Shown here: positions 11,108 to 21,478 of the stretch, piece by piece
Layout of the letters: each line of letters starts with the position of its first letter
Numbering within the stretch: position 1 is the stretch's first letter
Origin: Vandiemenella viatica
Lineage: Eukaryota; Arthropoda; Insecta; Orthoptera; Morabidae
Length of the DNA stretch: 64,000 nt
Direction of reading: 5' to 3'
NCBI GenBank assembly: GCA_031002005.1
Contig: CM061920.1
Span: 113,388,095-113,452,094 of the forward strand
Notes under the pieces: model-generated
What the model was told of the DNA's origin: nothing
Database searches by the model: none
The model's input: the letters and a program-made list of their open reading frames with translations, nothing else
Translations under genes and position numbers: made by a program

Positions 11108-11655
11108 TTTATATATACAAGACTATCTGGTGCAAACGACTTCGTTCGTGTTTATGAAGAATTATTATTGATAGCTACCGTCAAGCAACCACCACAGTGC
11201 ACGATGGGAGACTCGAGACAAATACCACAAACAAACACCTGTAACGGCATGGTATCTACCATGTTGCAAAATGAAATATAGTGACACATTTGTCTTTGGT
11301 TGAAATATGAAAATGCCCTCGATCGACTATTTTAAACTTCATATCTCCAACAACCCCACAGCCACCGACATTTAACTACGAAAGTTCACGATGGGAGACT
11401 CGAGGACACTACCACACACAAACACCAGAGGACTATGCTAGGTAGCTGAAATAAAGGGACACAAAATTATTTTTTTACATCAGGTTGACTATTTGAACCA
11501 CCATAACTCCCACACCACGGCAGCTACCAACATCGACCGACGTTGTGGTCTATGCATGACACCATGCTAGCACCACACACAAACATTGGTGGTCTGCGCC
11601 AGTGAAATATAGGGACACACACATCTTCAGTCGAAATGTGGTTCCCATACTACAC
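11108..11655 (-). repeat. Satellite monomers starting at a Helitron-like 3' end
   Basis: At 11123 the sequence CTATCTGGTGCAAACGACTT matches the start of the array at 61503 (CTAGCTGGTACCCACGACTT). Both are followed by an agaatt..attgatagct-like stretch and then by about 180-bp monomers. Read on the minus strand this is a Helitron-type 3' terminus, with the final tetranucleotide degraded from CTAG. About two and a half to three diverged monomers follow (phrases cacgatgggagactcgag, accacacacaaacacc). No genes. Confidence 0.65.
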
Positions 11656-11659
11656 ACCT

Positions 11660-11862
11660 TAATAAACTAGTGGTCTGACCAATGCTTTATCCCCAATTCC
11701 TTCACATTACTGGTACATCACCTCAGAATCTTCTCTAATAAATGAATGATTCTGAAATCATTTCTCCCTCTCTGTCTGATGTGTTGTGCACAGTTAATTT
11801 TATTATCAGTTGTTGTGCCATAATATTTACACTCCAAGTCTTCAGCAAAGAATTCGTATCTA
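11660..11862 (-). pseudogene. CR1-like LINE fragment
   Basis: Minus-strand remnant of the CR1-like RT C-terminal region. Phrases cttctctaataaatgaatg, gtgttgtgcacagttaa and actccaagtcttcagcaa line up with 13660-13820 of LINE copy 2. The frame contains residues like the family LEC.YYGTT.DNK stretch (standard CKYLGITFDNK). It is cut off at 11863 by the Helitron-type 5' end. Confidence 0.7.
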
Positions 11863-13154
11863 TCTATACTATTATAAATCTGTAAGCAAGCTGTGTATGG
11901 CTTTTTATTTGAACGGGAGCCCCGCAAAAACTACCGCAGCTATATGGAGGGTGCATTCAAATGTTTACAGCTAATGATTCGAATTAAAATCTGCGGAAAT
12001 AGCTGAGGATTTATATGTACCGATGGATGGATGAAATAATTAAATACATTTCTAGACATTAAATAAAGAGATACGGATCACATTGTAACTGAGATGTTCA
12101 CTCCTTGCAGAAAAACTGAAAAAAAAATAACACACTACTTATCTTAGAATTCTGTTTGATATTTTGACTTCGAATATTTACTTTTCAGTTTTCTTGAATG
12201 CAGTAAAGAAACGGAATACATTAATCAGATGCAAAAATCATTACTAATTTTTCATTTACTTTAAAAATGATGCATTTGAAGCGTTAGACCAAAGACGAAT
12301 ATACTAATCTCTGGATTGTTTATATTTTATTTGTCTTTGGTCATATATTCACGATTTCATGAATTTTGATAAGTATAATTAAACGAGAATCGTTGCTCAA
12401 ACCGCAACATAATATATTAACTCTTCAATAAGAGGAACAGAATTATAATATTTATGGTAAGTAATTTTGTGCTTAGTATCGATACCGTATAGCCGCCATG
12501 TGATAGTGATAAACAGTTATATCGTTTACCGGTAGTTCTCGAGATATCGTAAGTCAAAATCAGTTAAATGAAGAGTTCCATGTGCCTTCGGTGACATTTT
12601 TAATCTGCTCCAGGAGGCATTTCAACCTAACCACAAGAAAATATTTTGCATCGCAATACAACAATGTATTAATGCTCGAGTTTTAGTACTCTTGCAGATC
12701 AAACTGAAGTTGTATTATGAAATTAATTGTTATAATATATACTACCCTTACTATGAATCCGTGAAATAGACAATGCTGTCATTACCATAATATATTTAGC
12801 AATGCACTTAATGCCCTTAGGTGTATCTCCATTGTCTGATTTTGAAGCGGCAGTATCAGTATACATTGCAGTTAGGTCGATATGCAACCTGAACCAGAAT
12901 GTTCTCGGAATAAGAAAAGGCATGAGGCAATCAACTATTGTTAATAATTAATAACCTGCTTTAATGAGCGCCATGTTAAGTAATGACGAGTAAACCTCAA
13001 AACAAATAAACCGCTGTGCACATCCAGCCTACATTTTCATGTGGCAATGGCGCCATATTTATCTCGTCAGGGTCGTATTTCAATCTACCCACTTCAGAAG
13101 GATAATTGACAGTATTAAAAATATATTATAAATTGTAGTCATTCTCATAGATTA
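11863..13154 (+). mobile_element. Helitron-type 5' terminus and AT-rich non-coding sequence
   Basis: TCTATACTATTATAAATCTG at 11863 follows an A and is typical of arthropod Helitron 5' ends; it interrupts a LINE fragment. I found no matching hairpin-CTAG end downstream, so the element's right boundary is unknown. The rest is AT-rich. It holds one copy of the recurrent motif (ctccaggaggcatttcaacctaa near 12612) and a weaker one near 13068 (gtcgtatttcaatctaccca). No convincing gene; the short ORF at 12723-12923 on the minus strand has no recognisable features. Confidence 0.4.
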
Positions 13155-14940
13155 CTTTGATTTATTTGCAATGGAACACCCCCATCCTCCCACTAACCTG
13201 CAACCACCTACATTTGCCATCTACAAATTTTATATTTAAATTCTTTCAACGTTGTCGGTAAATTATTCATCATTTCTCTTGATAATACATTCCAAACCCT
13301 GACACCCTTACCTAAAACAGAATCTTCCCACACCCTTGTGCCTGAAATCAAGTGCCAGCTTGTGGTCATGGTCATCTTTTCCCTTCCATGCACTACTTTT
13401 CATACCTATTGCAATATCTTTCCATGCCTCATCGCCAGTATATGCCCTGTACACTCCCAAGACCATCCTCAATCCCGTCTTGCAATGAATCCCATTTCAG
13501 CTCCTTTTTCATATTCGTCACTGATTGCATTCTGCGATAATTTCCAGAAACAAATCTAGCAGCCCTTCTTTGCATCCTCTCCAACTCCTGTATTTTATAC
13601 GTAAAATGATGGTCCCATACTACACTACCATATTCGAGCAATGGTTTTGTAACCCAATTCCTTTACTTCTCCCGTACATCCCCTCATCACTCTCTCCAAC
13701 AAGTGCAGAACTTTGAAAACTTTTTGTAGAACCTGTCCAATGTGTCCAGCCCAGTTAAGCTTGTTATCAAAAGTAATGCCAAGATATTTACATTTCAAGT
13801 CTTCAGCAAGCAATTCTTTCCCCACCTTATATTCATAATTAACCTTTTGTTTTTTATTTGTGTATCTAAAAAGCTGACTCTTCTTGGCATTTATCTTCAT
13901 CCCATGTTTACCAACCCAACTAGATATCCTATCCAGATCACCCTGCAACTGTTTACAATCCTCTATCGTTTTGATTCTTTTATACAGCATTATGTCATCT
14001 GCTAACAGTCTAATTTCAGATAGTAAACAATCAACACAATTATTCATTAGAATAATGAATAGCAATGGTCCCAATACGCTACCCTGTGGCACACCCATTT
14101 TTACTTCTACTTCTTTTGATGCTACATTTCCTACCCTAACTTTCTGTTTTCTACATTTTAAAAATTCTTCTACCAAGCAAATCACTTTATCATCCATTCC
14201 GATGGTTTTTCCTTATTTACTACCATTTTATGACTTACTCTGTCAAACGCCTTTGACAGATCTAGTGCTACACTATCAATTTGGCCTTCCTTGTCCATTT
14301 CATCTGAAATATCTTGCATATATCCCACCAACTGAGATTCGCATGAATATCCTTGCCTGAACCCATGTTGCCTACTTGAAAACCACATACGTTCCTCACA
14401 TATATTTCTGATGTGGTTGCATATCAATCTTTCCATTAATTTACCTACCACTGATGTCAAACTGATTGGCCTGTAATTCTCAAATCTATTTCTCACCCCT
14501 CCTTTATGTACCGGTACTACTATTGCACTTTCCCAGTCCTGTGGTAAGCAGCAAGTATGCAGAATCAATTTAAATAATATTTCAAGATAATGTACAATGT
14601 CACATCCGGCTATCTTTAATATATCTGTAATAATATTATCTTCACCAGCCCCTTCCCACCACAGGACGAGCCTCAAGAACCCTGATCCCTTCACGCAACT
14701 CCCTAATCGTTTCGCCCATCTCCCACATCCTATCATCCCTAAGACAAAGTGTAGAATACCATGTGAGAGCCTCATTTATTTCCCCCGTTTCCTCTTCCCC
14801 ACATTCCCAGTGAAACGACTTCTTACACAAACTACAAACCTTCCCCTTCACAAAGTACCTACGACAGGTGCCACAGTTTTCAATCATGATTTTCCCAAAT
14901 ACTTCAACCATCTTCTAAACAAACCTTAAATGTAATTGAT
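13155..14940 (-). pseudogene. CR1-like LINE copy 2 (ORF1 PHD finger fused by deletion to ORF2 RT)
   Basis: Minus-strand LINE. At its 5' end (14911-14642) is ORF1 with a PHD-like zinc finger (C..C pairs in CGTCRRYF, CSLCKKSFHWEC and a later C) followed by a helical GETIRELREGIR stretch. At about 14640 it passes directly into the ORF2 reverse transcriptase (AGEDNIITDIL). So the rest of ORF1, the endonuclease and the linker are missing. RT motifs present: NYRPISLTSVVGKLME, LDLSKAFDRVSH, VPQGSVLGPLLF and LLADD. Frameshifts occur near 14200 and 13640. The 3' end ends near 13155 with caatgga. The PHD finger and RT are normal CR1-clade parts; the fusion is a deletion, not a working gene. Confidence 0.85.
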
Positions 14941-15495
14941 AAAGTAGTCTTATAAAGTTTATACTATATTTTTTAACGGTTTTTACTAAAGTGGCAATTA
15001 AACACAATTAAATTTCAGGCAGAACAGGTTAGTTATTAGAACGTACGTTTTTGTTTTCGTAAACTTGATTTCGATATCGATAGTCGAACTTAAAATAAAG
15101 ATATTGTATTAACCTAATGTGAAGAACTAAATTCTATAAATGGAAACTTATGTTCATTATTTCCAGTTGATTTCATTACTATCCCGGTACTAATTAATTA
15201 AGAAACTGTGTTATTTTAAGCCTAATAAAGCCTTAATATAGGACAACACAAAAACTTTAACAATCGAAATTCAAACTAGTGATTTGAACTTTTTTTTACG
15301 CTATATAAGAAATTTAACACTACAAAACAACTTAAACTACTAATTTTACCTATGCTATAGGAATATAATTAATCTAACTATCAAGCTTATGCTAAATTTA
15401 GTGCTAGTAAAACGTGCAATAACTAGCAATAGCTTTAACAACAATGACGCGAAATTCAAAAACTGTTATTTATATTGTAATCTTAAATAATTCTT
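14941..15495. other. AT-rich spacer between head-to-head LINE copies
   Basis: About 550 bp of AT-rich DNA without ORFs. Part of it may be the 5' UTR of LINE copy 2, whose ORF1 ATG lies at 14911 on the minus strand; LINE copy 3 begins 5'-truncated on the other side. No promoter or RNA gene could be identified. Confidence 0.5.
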
Positions 15496-15503
15496 CCCGC
15501 TAG

Positions 15504-16312
15504 CTTGTCGAGGCTCAAGCTTTAGAGGCAGAAAGTAGAGATAGTGGGTTGGAGGAAGTTGAGAAAAATGGGTGGGAGCTCGTAACAGGTCGTAGGAGAA
15601 ACATGGTTAACAGGATGAACAAGCCAGACACTTCAGCAATTGTGGGAAAAAGTAGGTTTGACCTGTTGCCAGAGTCAGGAGGAGAAGAGCCTCATGTAGA
15701 TGTAAGAGTAGGTAAGATACAGCAGACCTTTAGGAATAAGGGCGTGTAGGGCAAGAATAGGGAAAAAAGGGTTCTGCTGTTAGGTAGTAGCCATGGGAGA
15801 GGTGTAGGGCCTCTTCTGCAGGATCAGTTAGGTACAGGATACCAGGTGACAAGTTTTTTCAAACCTAGTGCAACATTAGGCCAGGTAATAGAGGGTATAG
15901 GTTCCCTTTGTAGGAGTTTCACTAAGAATGATAGCGTAGTGATAGTGGCAGGTGCGGGAAATAGTATTGATAGAAACGCAAGTTATAGTATAGAGAGTGA
16001 CCTGAGGAAGGTGATCAAGGAGGCACAGCATACCAGTGTGGAGCTCATGCAGGTCCTAAGTCACCATGACCGGCCACAATTGAACTATGGTGTGAGGCGG
16101 GTTAATGTGGAAATGGAAGTACTACTTGGGAAAGGCATTAGTTCTGTGTTGGGGGTTGTGCCTGTGAAAACCATTGGAAGGTGGGGTTTCACTAGGCATG
16201 GCCTACACCTAAATAGAAGGGGGAAGGGTGTACTTTCTGAGTTGTTAGCAAAAGCAGTGAGGGAGCCCATTTCCAGTGATGATGGGGTCAGGACTGTGCC
16301 TTTTTTATGTTA
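15504..16312 (+). pseudogene. CR1 ORF1 C-terminal part with SGNH-esterase-like domain
   Basis: The frame opens at 15504 with LVEAQALEAESRD, the tail of a coiled coil; the PHD finger seen in copy 2 is missing because the element is truncated. From about 15765 an SGNH/GDSL hydrolase-like fold is recognisable: LLLGSSHGRG (block I serine context), VIVAGAGN (block III, N) and FTRHGLHLNRRGKG (block V, final catalytic-type His). In classical members an Asp precedes GLH; here His stands there. Esterase domains are known in CR1-clade ORF1 proteins, where they are thought to help membrane or RNP association. One in-frame TAG (15747-15749) breaks the frame; otherwise it is open to 16312. Confidence 0.8.
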
Positions 16313-17164
16313 GGGGCTGCTGGTGAAGGTACAAAAATAGATTATCAAAGTGATACTGACTGCAGATTCACGATGGGGAAAGTCACAGATGTTAAACGAG
16401 TAGATGAAGTGGCTGAAACAATAACTGACTGTGGTAAAAGTGGGAAAGAGGAGATAAATTCTGAAAATGTAAAGCCAGTAGTAAGGGTGTTAATGGTAAA
16501 CTGTAGAAGTATACGAACAAAGTAATCGAATTTGCAAACTTAATAGAGATACACGAACCACAAGTAATAATTGGGGTAGAGAGTTGGTTAAAAGAAGAAG
16601 TACTAGACAGTGAGGTTTTTTCTGATGGTTACAGAGTGTACCGCAGAGATAGAGGAGGAATTGGTGGAGGAGTTTTCATAATAGTTAACAAAAACTACCA
16701 CAGTTCACTGGCGTTGATAGATCAAGACCATGAGTTACTTGGAGTAGATTTCTGGGGTAGTAAAAAATAAAGAATCAGAGTGTTGGCTGTTTACCGCAGT
16801 GGAAGAATGACAGAAGAGGATGAGGCTCTTGGGGAGAAATTAAATTCATACTCAGATTTCAGAGGTCAGAATAGAATGATCATCATCGGTGGTGATTTAA
16901 ATTTACCAGGTGTAAACTGGGTAGGAAATAATATTAATAACATAAGGGAACAGAGATTTGCAAATACCCTAATAAAGGAAGGAGGATTTACACAAGTGGT
17001 AGAACAGAACACTATGGGACAAAATATTGTGAATATATTCCTAAAATAGGCCAATCATAACCATGTGGAGTGTCAAGTACCCGAAGGAATAAATCATTAT
17101 GAAGCAGTTCTGATGGATATTACAGGATTCAGTAAACCAGCAGCCAAACTTGAAAGGTTAAATA
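16313..17164 (+). pseudogene. CR1 ORF2 N-terminal APE-type endonuclease, frameshifted
   Basis: A short ORF2 leader is followed by VLMVNCRSIR (16489-16518), the start of the APE-like endonuclease. A frameshift near 16525 shifts the reading to IIGVESWLKEE (catalytic Glu context) and RRDRGGIGGGVFI. A stop follows near 16768. The third frame continues with LAVYRSGR and IIIGGDLNLPGVNW (16877-16920), the Asp-Asn active-site motif. The final SDH motif has decayed to NHYEAVL. The domain nicks target DNA. It is interrupted at 17163-17164 by the Tc1-like element. Confidence 0.8.
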
Positions 17165-17328
17165 CACAGACGGAAAAAAAAATCCCAACACCAAGAAAAA
17201 ATTATTGTAGAGTAATGAAATTTGGACAATGCATTTGTCAAGTTAACATGTTTAATTGATTAAATTTTCAAGATCACAGGTTAATTTAAGCTCAAGAAAA
17301 TGCATTTCAAATGTGAAATACTGTTAAA

Positions 17329-17670
17329 TTAATAGCCGGTGTAACCTCCAGAATTTTGAATGCAAGCCTGCAAACGTGAATGCATTGTGTCATACAGGTT
17401 TCGAATGTCACTTTGTGGTATGGAGTTCCATGCTTGTTGTACTTGTGCTGTCAATACTGGGACGGTCAGTGCTGGCTGTGGATGATGCTGGAGTTGTCGT
17501 CCAATGATATCCCATACGTGTTCAATTGGAGACAGATCTGGTGATCTCGCAGGCCAAGGTAACATGTCGACACTCTGTAGAGCACGTTGCGAGACAACAG
17601 CGGTATGAGGGCGAGCGTTATCCTGTTGAAAAACTCCCCCTTGAATGCTGTTCATGAATGGCAGCACTAC
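17329..17670 (-). pseudogene. Inverted duplicate of Tc1-like transposase C-terminus
   Basis: Minus-strand frame identical in protein sequence to residues encoded at 18080-18421, including the second catalytic Asp (FQQDNARPHTA) and the Glu motif (SPIEHVWD) and ending NSGGYTGY. It arises because the left arm is an inverted copy of the right arm. It lacks the first catalytic Asp and all DNA-binding domains, so it is not a gene. Confidence 0.9.
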
Positions 17671-18421
17671 AGAAATTCGAGCTGCAGTTGGTACCACAGT
17701 GACACAACGAACTGTTATAAATCGGTTACTTCAAGGACAGCTCCGAGCCAGGCGCCCTGTAGCGTGCATTCCACTGACTACAAGCCATCGCCGTTTGCGA
17801 CTCCAGTGGTGTCAAGCCAGAGCTCATTGGAGGACGGAGTGGAGATCTGTTGTGTTTTCTGATGAAAGCAGGTTCTGCCTTGGTGCCAGTGATGGCCGAG
17901 TGTTGGTCAGAAGGAGGCCAGGGGAACGCCTGCAACCAAACTGTCTGCGGCCTAGACACACTGGACCTACACCTGGAGTCATGGTCTGGGGAGCAATTTC
18001 CTATGACAGCAGGAGCACTCTTGTGGTTATACCAAACACACTGACTGCAAATTTGTACGTCAGTCTGGTAATTCAACCTGTAGTGCTGCCATTCATGAAC
18101 AGCATTCAAGGGGGAGTTTTTCAACAGGATAACGCTCGCCCTCATACCGCTGTTGTCTCGCAACGTGCTCTACAGAGTGTCGACATGTTACCTTGGCCTG
18201 CGAGATCACCAGATCTGTCTCCAATTGAACACGTATGGGATATCATTGGACGACAACTCCAGCATCATCCACAGCCAGCACTGACCGTCCCAGTATTGAC
18301 AGCACAAGTACAACAAGCATGGAACTCCATACCACAAAGTGACATTCGAAACCTGTATGACACAATGCATTCACGTTTGCAGGCTTGCATTCAAAATTCT
18401 GGAGGTTACACCGGCTATTAA
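17645..18421 (+). pseudogene. Tc1-like transposase, N-terminally truncated
   Basis: Open frame of 258 codons with the C-terminal two thirds of a Tc1-family transposase. It starts within EIRAAVGTTVTQRTVINRLL, the end of the helix-turn-helix region, so about 100 residues of the DNA-binding domain are missing. The catalytic core is present: VVFSDESRF (first Asp), FQQDNARPHTA (second Asp) and SPDLSPIEHVWD (Glu), plus the GVMVWGAIS block. I count 32 residues between the second Asp and the Glu, fewer than the 34 usual in Tc1. The first ~9 codons lie in the inverted left arm, so the apparent start is artificial. The core is intact but cannot bind its ends without the missing domain. Confidence 0.85.
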
Positions 18422-18588
18422 TTTAACAGTATTTCACATTTGAAATGCATTTTCTTGAGTTTAAATTAACCTGTGATCTTGAAAATTTAATCAATTAAAC
18501 ATGTTAACTTGACAAATGCATTGTCCAAATTTCATTACTCTACAATAATTTTTTCTTGGTGTTGGGATTTTTTTTTTCCGTCTGTGTA

Positions 18589-19379
18589 GGTACAATTATA
18601 AAAACGCACAGGTTTCGAATTTGAAGAGATATTTCAGAGAACAATTTAGCAAATGGAAGGAAGGCTCAAGTACAGTAGAGTAAATGTGGGAAGAGTTCAA
18701 GGCGATAATAAGAAAGGAGGAAGAAAAATTTATTCCAAGGCAGAAAATAAAGAGAAGTAGAGAACCTATATACTATAATAGGGAAGTGAGGAGGTTTAAG
18801 AGGTTGGAAAGAAAAGAACATAACAGAGTTAAGAGACAGCAGGGAAGTAGGGAATATTTAAAACAAGTAAACAAGGACTTAAGAACAGCAAAGAAAATGA
18901 CTAAAGATGGGTTTATGAAGAGTATTGTCAGTGAAGAAGGACCATTGCCTGACGCATCTAGAAAGTTCTATAGCTATATCAGGAATCTGAGGGGAAGGGA
19001 GGGTGTAGAGACACTTATAGATAGCAATGGAGAAGAAGTTACTGACGATTGAAAAAGGCAGAGATTTTAAGTAACTGATTCAGTGAAAGCATTAGGGACA
19101 ATGAACCAGAAACAGGAGGGTCTAATTCGGAAAACGAGCTTAACAACACAATTAGAAATGACGATAGTAAAAAATTTGATATTCATCCTGAGGAAATCAT
19201 GAAGGAAATAAGAAAGCTGAAAAAACATAAAGGGGCTGGTGAAGATAATATTACTACAGATATCTTGAATATAGCCGGATGTGACATTGTACCTTATCTT
19301 AAAATATTACTTAAATTGAGTCTCGATACTTGCTGCTTACCACAGGACTGGAAAAGTGCAATAGTAGTACCGGTACATA
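18589..19379 (+). pseudogene. CR1 ORF2 linker and start of reverse transcriptase
   Basis: Resumes the LINE after the Tc1 insertion. The 122-codon frame 18684-19052 is the basic linker between endonuclease and RT (IIRKEEEKFIPRQKIKRS, RRFKRLERKEHNR). A frame from 19199 enters the RT with MKEIRKLKKHKGAGEDNITTDIL, then CCLPQDWKSAIVVPVH, where the solo LTR cuts it at 19379. A frameshift lies near 19050. By homology with copy 2, the KGG..R.FENYRPISLT block should follow and does so at 20100. Confidence 0.85.
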
Positions 19380-20095
19380 TGTCATGTGTTGACCGAGCGA
19401 GTGGCGAACTTACCCACTGTGGGTCCGTCGTAGCATCTACTTACTGTCGGCTGAGGTACTTCGAGTTTCCAGTCGGCATCTGTAAGCTCCTGGCTAAGAT
19501 AAAAATACATGCACAGAGACCTTATTTGCGTAAAATCAGGATGTAGTTGCTCCTTGAAATGATATGAAGAGTTATGTCTACTTGATTTATTATTGAAAGT
19601 GCAGGTACGGTACAGTTACATGTAATTGATACATGAAATCGGTATTTTCCGACATTGGAATGATGGACCATAGGATCCAAAACTAACGCAGAATGCGTTC
19701 CGAGCCAGCAGAGGGAGAATAATAGGAAAAATGCCTAAAATGGCCTAATTGGATGGTAACAGGTCTGCCCCACGAAATTTCACATCATTGACTGGGGCGA
19801 ATCGAGCACGCAAAAAGGCGCCCTCGATTCTGGAAGGTGGGGAAAGCCTTCCTCTCATTGGCTGTTTGTCACGACGGACATGCGTGTGGTTCACTTGCTC
19901 ATTGTGTGTAAGCCTCATGTACCCGCCGTGCTATACAGTATTCCCACAGTAAGGACTGCCAGACCAGCGTCCTTGGCGCGGGTGTCGTATATGAGCGGTG
20001 TAACCATCGTACTACTGTGCTGGCTTGGAAGCACTCCGCCTTTATTACCGCTAAACTCTATACTAAAATCTATACAAAAATCAGCTACCGCGACA
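19380..20095 (+). mobile_element. Solo LTR (716 bp), Gypsy-type target duplication
   Basis: Begins TGTCATGTGTTGACC and ends GCTACCGCGACA, with the exact 4-bp repeat CATA at 19376-19379 and 20096-20099. Comparison with LINE copy 2 (ggtacataaaggaggggtg) shows the uninterrupted target. TG...CA ends and a 4-bp duplication fit a Gypsy/ERV-like LTR left by LTR-LTR recombination. No primer site or internal region is present. It is GC-richer than its surroundings. The small ORFs within it (66-78 codons) have no recognisable domain. Strand is arbitrary. Confidence 0.8.
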
Positions 20096-20099
20096 CATA

Positions 20100-20972
20100 A
20101 TGGTGGGGCGAGTTGAGAATTACAGACCAATCAGTTTGACATCAGTGGTAGGTAAATTAATGGAAAGATTGATATGCAACCACATCAGAAATATATGTGA
20201 GGAACGTATGTGGTTTTCAAGCAGGCAACATGGGTTCAGGCAAGGATATTCATTGGAATCTCAGTTGGTGGGATATATGCAAGATATTTCAGATGAAATG
20301 GACAATGGAGGCCAAATTGATAGTGTAGCACTAGATCTGTCAAAGGCGTTTGACAGAGTAAGTCATAAAATGGTAGTAAATAAGGTAAAAACCATTGGAG
20401 TGGATGATAAAGTGATTTGCTTGGTAGAAGAATTCTTAAAATGTAGAAAACAGAAAGTTAGGGTAGGAAATGTAGCATCAAAAGAAGTAGAAGTAAAAAT
20501 GGGTGTGCCTCAGGGTAGCGTATTGGGACCATTGCTATTCATTATTCTAAAGAATAATTGTGTTGATTGTTTACTATCTGAAATTAGACTGTTAGCAGAT
20601 GACATAATGCCGTATAAAAGAATCACAACGATAGAGGATTGTAAACAGTTGCAGGGTGATCTGGATAGGATATCTAGTTGGGTTGGTAAACATGGGATGA
20701 AGATAAATGCCAAGAAGATTCAGCTTTTTAGATACACAAATAATAAACAAAAGGTTAATTATGAATATAAGGTGGGGAAAGAATTGCTTGCTGAAGACTT
20801 GAGATGTAAATATCTTGGCATTACTTTTGATAACAAGCTTAACTGGGCTGGACACATTGGACAGGTTCTACAAAAAGTTTTCAAAGTTCTGCACTTGTTG
20901 GAGAGAGTGATGAGGGGATGTACGGGAGAAGTAAAGGAATTGGGTTACAAAACCATTGCTCGAATATGGTAG
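20100..20972 (+). pseudogene. CR1 ORF2 reverse transcriptase core
   Basis: A 290-codon open frame covering RT blocks 1-7: ENYRPISLTSVVGKLMERL, RQHGFRQGYS, VALDLSKAFDRVSHKMV (motif A, catalytic Asp), MGVPQGSVLGPLLF (motif B), LLADDIMPYKR (motif C ADD), GMKINAKKIQLF and CKYLGITFDNKLNW. All catalytic residues remain. It ends early at 20972 because 11 bases present in copy 4 (near 43654-43666 on the minus strand) are missing near 20951, which shifts the frame. The same deletion occurs in copy 2. Confidence 0.9.
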
Positions 20973-20978
20973 TGTAGT

Positions 20979-21395
20979 ATGGGACCATCATTTACGTATG
21001 AAATACAGGAGTTGGAGAGGGTGCAAAGATGGGCTGCTAGATTTGTTTCTGGAAATTATCGCAGAATGCATGCAGTGACGGATATGTTAAAGGAGCTGAA
21101 ACGGGATTCATTTCAAGACAGGAGGAGGATGAGGAGGGTCATGGGAGTGTACAGGGCATATACTGGCGATGAGGCATGGAAAGATATTGCAATAGGTATG
21201 AAAAGTAGTGCATGGAAGGGAAAAGATGACCATGACCACAAGCTGGCACTTGATTTCAGGCACAAGGGTGTGGGAAGATTCTCTTTTTTAGGTAAGGGTG
21301 TCAGGGATTGGAATGAGTTACCAAGAGAAATGATAAATAATTTACCGAAAACTTTGAAAGAATTTAAATATAAAATTTGTAGAGGGCAAATATAG
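20979..21395 (+). pseudogene. CR1 ORF2 C-terminal domain
   Basis: A 138-codon frame continuing ORF2 after the frameshift: FTYEIQELERVQRWAARFV, YRRMHAVTDMLKEL, GVYRAYTGDEAWKDI and LGKGVRDWNELPREM, ending FKYKICRGQ. This is the conserved C-terminal tail of CR1-like ORF2 after the RT; its role is unknown to me. In an intact element it would be one protein with 20100-20972. Confidence 0.85.
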
Positions 21396-21478
21396 GTGGG
21401 TGCAGGATAGGGGGAAGATGGGTGTGTAGGGAAATTGTCACCGGAGCCTGTGCTCCATTGCAATTAAATTAAATTAAA

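Larger units (their letters stand above)
17165..18586 (+). mobile_element. Palindromic Tc1-like DNA transposon with ~508-bp inverted arms
   Basis: The ends read CACAGACGGAAAAA inward on both sides, flanked by TA at 17163-17164 and 18587-18588, the Tc1/mariner target duplication. The left arm (17165-17672) is a nearly perfect inverted copy of the right arm (18078-18586); I saw one substitution and one length change in an A-run. The arms are not just terminal repeats: each contains the last 122 codons of the transposase gene. The left half of a normal element, with the gene start, has been replaced by this inverted copy. It sits inside LINE copy 3, whose sequence resumes at 18589. Confidence 0.9.
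15496..21478 (+). mobile_element. CR1-like LINE copy 3, 5'-truncated, with two nested insertions
   Basis: The best kept LINE here: partial ORF1 (coiled-coil tail and esterase), ORF2 endonuclease, linker, RT and C-terminal domain, then a 3' UTR ending in gcctgtgctccattgcaatt and a short ATTAA repeat at 21459-21478. A 3' microsatellite instead of poly-A is usual for CR1-type elements. The insertions are a Tc1-like element (17165-18586) and a solo LTR (19380-20095). Without them the copy is about 3.85 kb. Stops and frameshifts in every ORF make it inactive. Confidence 0.9.

Noticed and set aside
13884..14360. 158-codon plus-strand ORF
   Set aside because: It is antisense to the LINE copy 2 reverse transcriptase; the same antisense frame appears opposite copy 3.
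17726..18163. 145-codon minus-strand ORF
   Set aside because: Shadow of the Tc1-like transposase on the opposite strand.
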